Shown here in pieces: positions 38,212 to 45,893 of a DNA stretch of 64,000 nucleotides (its first letter is position 1; each line of letters starts with the position of its first letter). The translations under genes and the position numbers were made by a program. The stretch spans positions 186,001 to 250,000 of the forward strand of contig NZ_CAJHOA010000004.1 in NCBI RefSeq assembly GCF_905120345.1, written 5' to 3'. The notes under the pieces are model-generated. The model searched no databases. It saw only the letters and a list, made by a program, of their open reading frames with translations, and had not been told where the DNA came from. Source of the stretch: Denitrificimonas caeni (GTDB lineage Bacteria > Pseudomonadota > Gammaproteobacteria > Pseudomonadales > Pseudomonadaceae).

Positions 38212-38214
38212 AGA

Positions 38215-38230
38215 CACCTCAGAAGTGAGG
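38215..38230 (-). promoter_or_regulatory. Hairpin that hides the SDR ribosome site
   Basis: In the minus transcript CCTCA-CTTC-TGAGG folds with the Shine-Dalgarno GAGG inside the 3' arm, five bases before the ATG. It fits the expression platform of a translational TPP riboswitch. Confidence 0.6.
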
Positions 38231-38270
38231 CGAAGGTATGGATAGACAGACGGGAACTTAACCTGCAACT

Positions 38271-38347
38271 GACATCCCTTCGCCAGTATGAACTGGATCA
38301 GGTTCAACGGGTTTTATCTCAGCCCTGCATGCAGGACACCCCGTGCC
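38271..38347 (-). promoter_or_regulatory. TPP riboswitch (minus strand)
   Basis: Reverse complement carries the THI-box elements in order: GGGGTGTCC, GGCTGAGA, ACCCGTTGAACCTGATC and the 3' ACTGGCGAAGGGA. Short P1 arms GGCA/TGTC close the aptamer. It lies 60 bases before the SDR start and controls the SDR-monooxygenase operon. Confidence 0.93.
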
Positions 38348-38439
38348 GAGCGCAAACCATAGCACATCACAAGACCTGAACTGTAGAGACACCGATTTGA
38401 AATTGACAATTGCCTGCAAGCTTTCTACTCTGTCGAACG

Positions 38440-38528
38440 TCCTAGGGGAGCCAAACCACGGCTGAGATTCCGCATTCAATGCGGTAACCCTTCGAACCTG
38501 ATCTGGGTAATGCCGGCGAAGGGAAGGA
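38440..38528 (+). promoter_or_regulatory. TPP riboswitch (plus strand)
   Basis: Canonical elements: AGGGGAGCC, GGCTGAGATTC, ACCCTTCGAACCTGATCTGG, GTAATGCCGGCGAAGGGAA, with P1 arms TCCT (38440-38443) and AGGA (38525-38528). It precedes the symporter gene. The 92 bases between it and the opposite aptamer must hold both promoters. Confidence 0.95.
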
Positions 38529-38544
38529 AAATGCCTGTTCTCTG

Positions 38545-38625
38545 CTTGCCTGTGCACGCCCCTTTCTTCGCTACTGTCCCAGAAGTACGCCCTCTTGGCG
38601 CTGATACGACTGCCTGACAGGCAAG
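38545..38625 (+). promoter_or_regulatory. Possible expression platform of the symporter riboswitch
   Basis: CTTGCCTG (38545-38552) is fully complementary to CAGGCAAG (38618-38625), which borders the ribosome site AAGGA (38623-38627). A competing local hairpin TGCCT-gac-AGGCA (38611-38623) would leave the site free. The two folds are mutually exclusive, as expected for a translational switch; no T-run terminator is seen. Confidence 0.45.
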
Positions 38626-38636
38626 GAAGAAGAATA

Positions 38637-40076
38637 ATGCTAAGCCCCTCCGCTGCGATTACTTGGCTGATTGTATTCGCCATACTCTTCGCTGTACCTG
38701 GTCTGATTTACGCGCGCCGCAGCCAAGATAAATTGGATGACTTTCTGGTCGCACGTAACAGCCAAAGCAGTACCTCTACCCTGCTCACTCTATTAGCCAC
38801 AACGCTGGGCACATGGATTCTATTTGGTCCCGCGCAAGCAGGCACATGGGGCGGAATTGGCGCCATCACCGGTTACGCTTTAGGGGCCTTGGTACCCAAT
38901 TTAATCATGACGCAAATCGGTCCACGCATCCGCACTTTAATGCCTGAAGGCCACACTCTGACTGAGTTTGTTCTCGGCCGCTATGGCCGCGTGATGTATG
39001 CCTTTGTGTTGGTGATTATGGTTTTCTTTATGTTGATCAGCCTCACCGCAGGGCTTACTGCAATTGCAGAAATGGTCGCGTTATTGGCACCTGTGCCGCT
39101 ATGGCAAACCGCAACGATCGTGATGGTCGCTACCTTGATTTACACCCTGTACGGCGGTTTACGCGTCACTATTTTTACCGACCGTCTACAGATGCTGGTG
39201 ATTATTCCGTTTCTCATTGTACTGATCGGTTTTGGCTGGAAAGCCAGCGGCGGCATCACACCAATGGTGCAAAGTTTGCAAGAAAAAGCGCCACACCTGC
39301 TCAATCCATTTGATATGAATGGCTTGAAATCAGGCCTGACCTTTTTCCTCGCCGTCGTACTAACTGGGCTGTTTTACCAAGGCACCTGGCAGCGTATTTT
39401 TGCTGCGCGTAACAATCGCGTCATTCGCAACGGTTTTATTCTCAGCGGCCTCCTGAGTTTTCCAATTATTTTTATTATGGGGCTATTTGGACTGGCCTTT
39501 GTTGGAATGGACTTACCCGGTGATGGCTCAGTGGCGCTGTTCAGCGTACTGCTGAAAGATGTGCCACTGTGGTTTGCCATTGGCTTACTGCCCTTAGGCT
39601 TAGCCCTGATTATGAGCAGTGCTGATTCCACGATTAGCGGATTATCCAGCATCTTTGTCATTGATATTCGCCGCTTATTACCTAAGCTGAGCAATCACAG
39701 TTTATTGAAGTTATCACGCTGGTTAATTATTGTACTGTCGGTGCCGGTACTGGTTGCTGCGTCGCAGGGCTACAGTATTCTCTACCTGTTTTTGCTGGCA
39801 GATTTGCTCTGTTGCGCAGCCGCGTTTCCCGTATTTTTTGGTTTCTACAGTGCCCGCTACCAAAGCTATAACGCCGCACTGAGCACGCTAGGCGGATTAG
39901 TCGCTGGATTAATCATGTTCCCATCACCAGGCGCGCCCACCACCAACTTGCTGGAAGCGTTCCTACTGGCCACGCTGATCCCTGTGGTGATATCGCTGCT
40001 GCTGTTATTTGTACCCAGCAAAGCCCGTTTTGATTTTTCAATCTTGGCCCAGCGTGTGCGCCATTTGGAAGGGTAA
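38637..40076 (+). CDS. Sodium:solute symporter, thiamine-regulated (ThiV-like)
   Basis: 479-residue SSS-family symporter with about 13 membrane helices; ATTLGTWILFGPAQAGTWGG, ALIMSSADSTISGLSSIFVID carry the family sodium-site region. The ATG at 38637 follows AAGGAAGAAG. Control by a TPP riboswitch suggests uptake of thiamine, its pyrimidine or thiazole part or a breakdown product; SSS members (ThiV) have been proposed for this from comparative genomics. Substrate is inference. Divergent from the SDR-monooxygenase operon that carries its own TPP riboswitch. Confidence 0.85.
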   Translation: MLSPSAAITWLIVFAILFAVPGLIYARRSQDKLDDFLVARNSQSSTSTLLTLLATTLGTWILFGPAQAGTWGGIGAITGYALGALVPNLIMTQIGPRIRTLMPEGHTLTEFVLGRYGRVMYAFVLVIMVFFMLISLTAGLTAIAEMVALLAPVPLWQTATIVMVATLIYTLYGGLRVTIFTDRLQMLVIIPFLIVLIGFGWKASGGITPMVQSLQEKAPHLLNPFDMNGLKSGLTFFLAVVLTGLFYQGTWQRIFAARNNRVIRNGFILSGLLSFPIIFIMGLFGLAFVGMDLPGDGSVALFSVLLKDVPLWFAIGLLPLGLALIMSSADSTISGLSSIFVIDIRRLLPKLSNHSLLKLSRWLIIVLSVPVLVAASQGYSILYLFLLADLLCCAAAFPVFFGFYSARYQSYNAALSTLGGLVAGLIMFPSPGAPTTNLLEAFLLATLIPVVISLLLLFVPSKARFDFSILAQRVRHLEG

Positions 40077-40120
40077 AGCAAGCGAGCAGATCTCGACTCG
40101 AAGAGCAAACCGTCTCGAGG

Positions 40121-40167
40121 TAACAACAGGTGCTAACTCGACTGAGCCAGCACCTGTATGGTTGTTA
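40121..40167. terminator. Hairpin between symporter and cytochrome b561
   Basis: Nested inverted repeats: TAACAAC/GTTGTTA outside and ACAGGTGCT/AGCACCTGT inside, in the convergent gap and overlapping the cytochrome stop codon. No clear T-run; probably a shared 3' end structure. Confidence 0.45.
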
Positions 40168-40710
40168 CTTAGGTGAGCGAAACTTAAACAGCATCGACGG
40201 CAAAACACTGTCTTGGCGAATCAAACCATGGTGTAGCGCAGCACTGATGTGCAGAACAATCACGCCAAACAATGACCAAGCAATAATGCCATGCGCTTCA
40301 CGAAATAAACTGTACGATGCAATGCTTTCACTGACCAACATCGGCAGCTCAAAGGTACCAAAAAAGCTGACCGGCAAGCCCGCAGCATTACGCATTAACC
40401 AGCCTGAAATCGGCAGGACAATCATCAACACATAAAGTAAAACCTGGGTCGCTTTCGCGGCAAAGTGTTGCAGACCACTGAGATCACTCGGTAATGCCGG
40501 CGTCTGAATAAACAGACGATTGACTAAGCGCACACAAACCAGAATAAGCACCAACACACCAAACGACTGATGTAATTTGATCGCGCTATTTTGCCATGTA
40601 GCTAAACTTTGGATCATCGACACACCCAAAAAAAGCATGCTAATAATCAATACGGCACTGAGCCAATGCATCAGTTTGGCACTGGTTGGAAACGATTTTA
40701 CATTGCTCAT
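40165..40710 (-). CDS. Cytochrome b561, partner of SrpA-type catalase
   Basis: 181-residue four-helix cytochrome b with haem-ligand histidines in KLMHWLSAVLIISMLFLG, KLHQSFGVLVLILVCVRL, REAHGIIAWSLFGVIVLHIS and AALHHGLI. The ATG overlaps the stop of the catalase-like gene by 4 bases. This pairing of a membrane b561 and a membrane-anchored SrpA is common and suggests that quinol electrons feed the haem enzyme. Confidence 0.9.
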   Translation of the reverse strand: MSNVKSFPTSAKLMHWLSAVLIISMLFLGVSMIQSLATWQNSAIKLHQSFGVLVLILVCVRLVNRLFIQTPALPSDLSGLQHFAAKATQVLLYVLMIVLPISGWLMRNAAGLPVSFFGTFELPMLVSESIASYSLFREAHGIIAWSLFGVIVLHISAALHHGLIRQDSVLPSMLFKFRSPK

Positions 40711-41771
40711 TGCTGTGCTCCTACGCCTTGCGACTCAAGTAAAATTTCACGCGCACGACGGCGATAGGATTCAGCATAAGCAGAACCTCGGGCATTTAAG
40801 ATCGGGTCTGCAGTTGCTTGCATACCACGGGGTAATACCAGCGGATCAAAGTTAATGCCATCACAGGCGCCACCGTTTTGTGCATGCACTGCGCTGATCA
40901 CCAGCGTACCGGCGTTAATAGTTTTACGCTCGGCAGGCCATGCAATAGTGGCATTGTTTTCATCGTCGCTAGCATCAGCAAAACTGACCATCAGATCAAA
41001 ACGTACTGGATCATTTTCTAAACGTTGTGCAAGCTCCAACTGTAAAGCATCACGCTCACTGGCACTGATATCGTCAGCCATTGCCTGCGCGCTGGCTTGG
41101 GGTACTGCAGACCAACGTACAGCTTGGCGCTGACCTTTAGCGTCGAGCAAATAAAACGCATTGATACTGTGGTATTGCTCAGTGGCAAAACTGGTGGTTG
41201 GCGTATAACCCTGCTTCCACTGATTAAAGGCTGCTGTTTCTGGATGCGCGGCAAAGAAGGCTTTGATTTTCTCGCCATTCGGTTTGCCGGTCGTAGGATC
41301 AGGCGTTAGCACTTGGATTTGCTGATAAAAATCTTCCGGCGTACGCACTGCCATCACTGGCGGCGTATTCATTGCCGTACGCCAGCGCTGGCCACTGTCA
41401 CTCGCAAAGCTCAACGCTAAACTGCGTACCGGTGCGGCTAAATCAGGCGCTAATGGATTACCGCCTGCAATCGAGAATCGGCCCACAAAAGGCTGCGCAC
41501 CCTCTTGGAAAAACTCAGAGGTTGAATAAGGCGCGAGTAAACCGCTCGATACAAACTCGCCGGCCAAACACACACCCTTGGCATGTGCACGTCTAAAGCT
41601 GAATTGTGGCTTATTGTTTTCCTGCAAATTAACAAACTTCTGAGCAGTGGTACCGTGCCCACCAAACAGGCCTGCAGCATATAAAAAGCCAAAAACCAAA
41701 CCAGCGATCAGCAAAAAAATAACGGCATAGCGCGTTTTAATGCTGCTTTTATTAGGAGTACTGTTGCTCAT
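40707..41771 (-). CDS. SrpA-like catalase-family peroxidase
   Basis: 354-residue haem protein of the catalase-related SrpA family. One N-terminal membrane helix (YAVIFLLIAGLVFGFLYAAG) anchors a periplasmic catalase-fold domain: RRAHAKGVCLAGEF with the distal His, FVGRFSIAGGNPLAPD and MAVRTPEDFYQ. It is shorter than monofunctional catalases and acts as a peroxidase in the few studied cases. ATG at 41769-41771 after AAGGTG; an upstream GTG is possible. Confidence 0.9.
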   Translation of the reverse strand: MSNSTPNKSSIKTRYAVIFLLIAGLVFGFLYAAGLFGGHGTTAQKFVNLQENNKPQFSFRRAHAKGVCLAGEFVSSGLLAPYSTSEFFQEGAQPFVGRFSIAGGNPLAPDLAAPVRSLALSFASDSGQRWRTAMNTPPVMAVRTPEDFYQQIQVLTPDPTTGKPNGEKIKAFFAAHPETAAFNQWKQGYTPTTSFATEQYHSINAFYLLDAKGQRQAVRWSAVPQASAQAMADDISASERDALQLELAQRLENDPVRFDLMVSFADASDDENNATIAWPAERKTINAGTLVISAVHAQNGGACDGINFDPLVLPRGMQATADPILNARGSAYAESYRRRAREILLESQGVGAQQ

Positions 41772-42277
41772 GTGAATCAACACCTTGTGCTCTGAAGTCT
41801 TGTTTTAAGACTTCATTCGAGGAAAAACGATCAATAAATACGGGCCAACTGACAGCCGACGCTGCAGACAATGCCGTGCAGATCAAATTGCAATAACGGA
41901 GCAATTTACAATTAAATGAAGAGGCTTCGCCCTAAGCATAATGACCTTGGGCGCGAGGAAAATAGAGTGGTTGCCTGCTCTACTCAGGCAAGAGCGCGCA
42001 TGAAAAGAGGCATGACATTAATCGATTTCAGTATCGACAGGTAGTTTAGCAAGCGCAGACTAGTGAGCAATAAAATTTGTTTTATCAATACGATAGAGAA
42101 TAACTATGCACGGCAGAATAGCCAGGCAAGGAATGGCAAAAGTGGACGCGAAAAATAATAGCGATCTTCTTGATGGCTGACCTGCGCAATACCAATAACA
42201 TCATACGCAAGCCAGCCAGCGACAAGACTGTTTAAGACGCACAAGCAACCACTAGTCGCTTGGCGGGATGATATGTT
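41772..42277. other. Gene-free stretch between srpA-like and encapsulated ferritin genes
   Basis: 506 bases with no convincing coding region on either strand (longest frames about 40 codons without homology). It holds two hairpins: TGAAGTCTT-gtttt-AAGACTTCA at 41793-41815 and TTGCCTG-7-CAGGCAA at 41971-41991. The promoter of the catalase operon and the 3' end of the ferritin transcript must lie here. An encapsulin shell gene, expected next to the ferritin, is not present. Confidence 0.6.
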
Positions 42278-42565
42278 TTATTTATGAGCAATCGTTTTAT
42301 CGGTAAACAGATAATCCTTCAGCTCTTTATCTAAGACAGTGTCTCTTCTGCGAATCCACTCAAGCACCATCGCTGCGTGTTCTTTTTCTTCATCCCTATT
42401 GTGGATAAGGATGGCCTTTAATTCTTCGTCTTTACAGGCATCGACACGCTGGTTGTACCAATCGACTGCTTCAAGCTCTTCCATCAGCGATGTAATCGCT
42501 CTATGCATATCTCTTGTTTCGTCTGAGAGCTCTTCGATAGGCTCATGGTAACCTTCATTCGACAT
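42278..42565 (-). CDS. Encapsulated-ferritin-like protein (EncFtn family)
   Basis: 95-residue helical protein very like the EncFtn domain of Rhodospirillum rubrum: MEELEAVDWYNQRVDA and HNRDEEKEHAAMVLEWIRR contain the iron-site Glu, Glu and His of the ferroxidase centre formed at the subunit interface. Two long helices, as in the annular EncFtn decamer. Start is the ATG at 42563-42565 with GGAGG upstream. The C-terminus ends DKTIAHK and lacks the long extension and cargo-loading peptide of true encapsulin cargo, and no shell gene is adjacent. Confidence 0.87.
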   Translation of the reverse strand: MSNEGYHEPIEELSDETRDMHRAITSLMEELEAVDWYNQRVDACKDEELKAILIHNRDEEKEHAAMVLEWIRRRDTVLDKELKDYLFTDKTIAHK

Positions 42566-42828
42566 AGTATTTCCTCCATAGATGGGCAATTAGTTTTGCA
42601 TAATCCTGAGCACAGTGACACCTTCTTTTAAGGCATCAAGTGATCATCGACCGCAAACCTCTACTACTTATTAGGGGCTCACTTGCAGGATAGGTTCAGT
42701 AATCACCCGAGCCAGCAGCGACTGTTGCGCCTAGCAGCATCGATTATTTGATAGTAATGCGTAGCCTGTACAGATAAAATTCTGCTCCAAATGACACCAT
42801 TAGCCAAAAAAGACTGAAGTAAATTTGT

Positions 42829-45075
42829 ATGACTAGAACACTAGAGCTATTAGCCCCAGGCGGCGATGTTAATGCGATTAAAGCGGCCATCGTCGCCGGT
42901 GCCAACGCCGTATATTGTGGCCTTGACACCTTTAATGCCCGTAACCGTGCGGCTAATCTGTCCTTTGATGACCTCACTGGCATCATCAAGCTGGCTCATA
43001 AGTACGACTGCAAGATCTTTTTAACCTTAAATGTGGTGATTTTAGAGCACGAAGTCGTCGGCATCATTAAGCTATTGAATAGACTGGTGAACAGTGGCGT
43101 TGATGGCATCATTGTCCAAGACCTTGGTTTGTTTAATCTGGTTAAAAAGCATTTCCCCAGCCTAGACATCCACGCCTCAACTCAGCTCACCACGCATAAT
43201 GAAGGGCAAATTCAGTTTCTGTCTACAGTCGGTGCGACCCGTGTGAATCTATCGCGCGAGCTCAACCTGACGGAAATTAAAGCCCTCACAAAAGTCGCGC
43301 ATGATGTCGACGTATTAACCGAAGTCTTTGTGCATGGCGCCTTGTGCATCGCCTTTTCTGGCCAATGTTATTCCAGCTCAGTCAGTGTCGGTAATTCAGG
43401 TAATCGTGGGCGCTGCAGTCAAGCTTGTCGTGATGAATACGAACCCACAGCCATGGGCAATAAATTCCCGCTGAACTTAAAAGATAACTCGGCTTATTTT
43501 GATCTACCTGAGTTGGTCGATGCAGGCGTCGATTCTTTAAAAATCGAAGGGCGAATCAAAGGCGCGCAATATGTACATACCGTGGTGGACAGCTGGCGCA
43601 AACAAATTGATACCTTTGTTGAAACAGGTTCGTTGTTAGATGACGACTCCAACCTCTACAAAGTATTTAATCGAGATTTCACTAACCTTTTCTTGAAAGG
43701 TGACATGAAAAAATCGATGTTTACTGATAATCCGCGCGATCATAGCTTTACCCATGCCAATCAAAAAAACAACGCTATCTCGGTTGTGCAAATTCAGGAA
43801 ACCCAGCAGGCGTTGGCTGAAGAAAAAAACGAGATAGGCTTGCTTGTAGACGAAAAAATCAAGTATCTGAGCATCGCCAAACAAAACCTTGTCTTGCACT
43901 TTTCAGGCAAGCTCGGCGAGCCTTTAACCGTAACAGCGCTGGTGGCTGACGATAAAAAAATCATCGTGCAATCAAGTACGAATTTAACTCAAGCGAGTGA
44001 GTTAGGCCTTGACCCAGCCGTGATTGAAAAGCGTTTTAGATCATTTAACAACTCTGAATATCTGCTTAAAAGCTTTAATTATGAGGATTTAGACCCCAGT
44101 TTAAATATTTCTTTTCGAGAGTTAACCTCGCTAAAAAATGAACTGGCACTGCTCCTCAATGACTCTGTCGCTATTATTCCAGCAGTTGAAATACCGCCCT
44201 TACCTGATCATGCAAAGGTCGAAGAAAAACCAACCATGTCGCTGCTCATTGCCGACATAAAAGACCTCTATCTGTGCGATGAAACCGCTGCTGATGTGTA
44301 TTTTAAATTGCCAGAAAGTTTTAAAGTGGGCGACCGTAAGTACATCGAACTGTTTTTAGACAACCCAAGATTAATCCCTTGGTTTCCAGCCGTGCTGATT
44401 GGTAAAGACTATCTCGAGTCAGTCAAGGTACTCGAAGAAGTACGCCCCAAGCGTATCGTCAGCAACAATACTGGCATTGCTTACAAAGCCTTTGAGATGG
44501 GCATTGATTGGGTGGCCGGGCCTTTCTTAAACACCACCAACTCGTATGCGCTATTAACCCTGCAAGAAGATCTGAATTGTAAAGGCGCCTTTATCTCTAA
44601 CGAGATTAATCGACCGCAAATTCGTAACATTAAACGCCCTGCAAACTTTAAGCTGTTTTACAGCATCTATCACCCCATCCTCATGATGACCAGCCGTCAG
44701 TGCTTCTTTCAACAAACAGTCGGCTGTAAAAAACCAAGTATCGAAGACGGCTGCATGCTGAAATGCGAAAAGGCCACCTCGATTACCAATGTGAAAGGCA
44801 TTTCTTTTGCCGTCGATAAACAGAAAGGTGGCTATCCAAGCATTTATAATCATGAGCAATTCTTGAACGTCGAGGCAGTGCATGATTTCTCACACTTGTT
44901 TGATGAGTTCTTTATCGATCTCACTGATATCGGCAGCGGCTCGAAAGAAAAGCTGGATAAAGTGCAGTTGATTCATCACTTTGAAAATGTATTGAATGGC
45001 ATCGAAAAATCGAGCGTGCAGTTACATAAGATGGTCACCGTATCGACCAATGCTCAGTACACGCAGGGTTTATAA
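42829..45075 (+). CDS. Peptidase U32 family protein
   Basis: 748-residue protein of the U32 family. The N-terminal TIM-barrel-like domain has ELLAPGGDVNAIKAAIVAGANAVYCGL and FVHGALCIAFSGQCYSS, then GNRGRCSQACRDEY, the cysteine cluster that in RlhA/TrhP/UbiU-type proteins binds an Fe-S cluster. A second set of cysteines lies near the C-terminus (FFQQTVGCKK, DGCMLKCEK). Known U32 proteins catalyse RNA or ubiquinone hydroxylation rather than proteolysis; RlhA (23S rRNA C2501) is a possible relative but the match cannot be fixed here. Confidence 0.82.
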   Translation: MTRTLELLAPGGDVNAIKAAIVAGANAVYCGLDTFNARNRAANLSFDDLTGIIKLAHKYDCKIFLTLNVVILEHEVVGIIKLLNRLVNSGVDGIIVQDLGLFNLVKKHFPSLDIHASTQLTTHNEGQIQFLSTVGATRVNLSRELNLTEIKALTKVAHDVDVLTEVFVHGALCIAFSGQCYSSSVSVGNSGNRGRCSQACRDEYEPTAMGNKFPLNLKDNSAYFDLPELVDAGVDSLKIEGRIKGAQYVHTVVDSWRKQIDTFVETGSLLDDDSNLYKVFNRDFTNLFLKGDMKKSMFTDNPRDHSFTHANQKNNAISVVQIQETQQALAEEKNEIGLLVDEKIKYLSIAKQNLVLHFSGKLGEPLTVTALVADDKKIIVQSSTNLTQASELGLDPAVIEKRFRSFNNSEYLLKSFNYEDLDPSLNISFRELTSLKNELALLLNDSVAIIPAVEIPPLPDHAKVEEKPTMSLLIADIKDLYLCDETAADVYFKLPESFKVGDRKYIELFLDNPRLIPWFPAVLIGKDYLESVKVLEEVRPKRIVSNNTGIAYKAFEMGIDWVAGPFLNTTNSYALLTLQEDLNCKGAFISNEINRPQIRNIKRPANFKLFYSIYHPILMMTSRQCFFQQTVGCKKPSIEDGCMLKCEKATSITNVKGISFAVDKQKGGYPSIYNHEQFLNVEAVHDFSHLFDEFFIDLTDIGSGSKEKLDKVQLIHHFENVLNGIEKSSVQLHKMVTVSTNAQYTQGL

Positions 45076-45089
45076 AAAGTAACAAGGCG

Positions 45090-45788
45090 TTAGTTTTGCC
45101 CTAATAAAAAGGTTTCTTGGCTCTCTAACCACAATGGATAGTGAGCCATGGCCTTGGTGTAGAGCAGCGTTTGTAAATGTCGGTTTAACCAGTCTCGACA
45201 CTTTGGATAAGGCGATTGCACATACCATTTGCGGTCGACGCGAGCGAATTGCCGTACAAATGGCAGCACAGCATAGTCAGCCAAGCTGGCTCGATCGCCC
45301 ATTAAATAGTGGCTTTTTTCTAATTTGCGCTCGAGCTCCGCAATAAAAACTTCACAGCGCTGACGGTCTGCCATTTCAGATTCTTTATGGAAGCGCTTCG
45401 CCAACTTATACGCCTCCAACTGCGGTTTGAAGTGTTGATCGTTTTTCCTGATCAGCTCTAACATCAATGCGAGCTGCTGCGGATCCTCTGCCCATAATAA
45501 ATCTTGAGGGTCATTGCGCTTTAGCGCCCACAGCATGATCTCGATACTCTCATCAATCACAGTCACCTTCTGCTGCGGCACTTCACTACCTTCAGCATGA
45601 TTAATTATTAATACCGGCACCGTACCCTTAGGCGATAGCGCTAACATGTCTGCAGGTTTATTTTTGGTGACCACCGCACGAATCAACACGGACTGCTGCG
45701 CCAACAAAATTCCTAAGCGCGCACGCATGGCATAGGGGCAATGTTGTAGGGAATACAAGAGAGGTAGATCTGGGCTGAATTTAGGCAT
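45090..45788 (-). CDS. Glutathione S-transferase family protein
   Basis: 232-residue GST fold: N-terminal thioredoxin-like domain (LLYSLQHCPYAMRARLGILLA, SPKGTVPVLII with the cis-Pro, DESIEIMLWAL) and an all-helical C-terminal domain. The CPYAM motif suggests a cysteine-type GST (omega/beta-like). Converges with the U32 gene with a 14-base gap. Confidence 0.88.
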   Translation of the reverse strand: MPKFSPDLPLLYSLQHCPYAMRARLGILLAQQSVLIRAVVTKNKPADMLALSPKGTVPVLIINHAEGSEVPQQKVTVIDESIEIMLWALKRNDPQDLLWAEDPQQLALMLELIRKNDQHFKPQLEAYKLAKRFHKESEMADRQRCEVFIAELERKLEKSHYLMGDRASLADYAVLPFVRQFARVDRKWYVQSPYPKCRDWLNRHLQTLLYTKAMAHYPLWLESQETFLLGQN

Positions 45789-45825
45789 ACCTCAGCGTAG
45801 CAAAGTACAAGGTTTGTCGCGAGTC

Positions 45826-45893
45826 ATAGAGCGTCAACTATCTAGGCTAACTGACGTAAAAAAGTCTGAGTTCTGTGTTTGCAGACGCTCTAT
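45826..45893. repeat. Inverted repeat at the 3' end of the flavoprotein gene
   Basis: Ten-base arms ATAGAGCGTC (45826-45835) and GACGCTCTAT (45884-45893) separated by 48 bases; the right arm overlaps the stop codon. Possibly a transcript-end structure; no T-run. Confidence 0.4.

Noticed and set aside
41793-41815. Intrinsic terminator
   Set aside because: Good 9-bp stem but no T-run on either strand, and it lies upstream of the catalase gene start, not after a gene.
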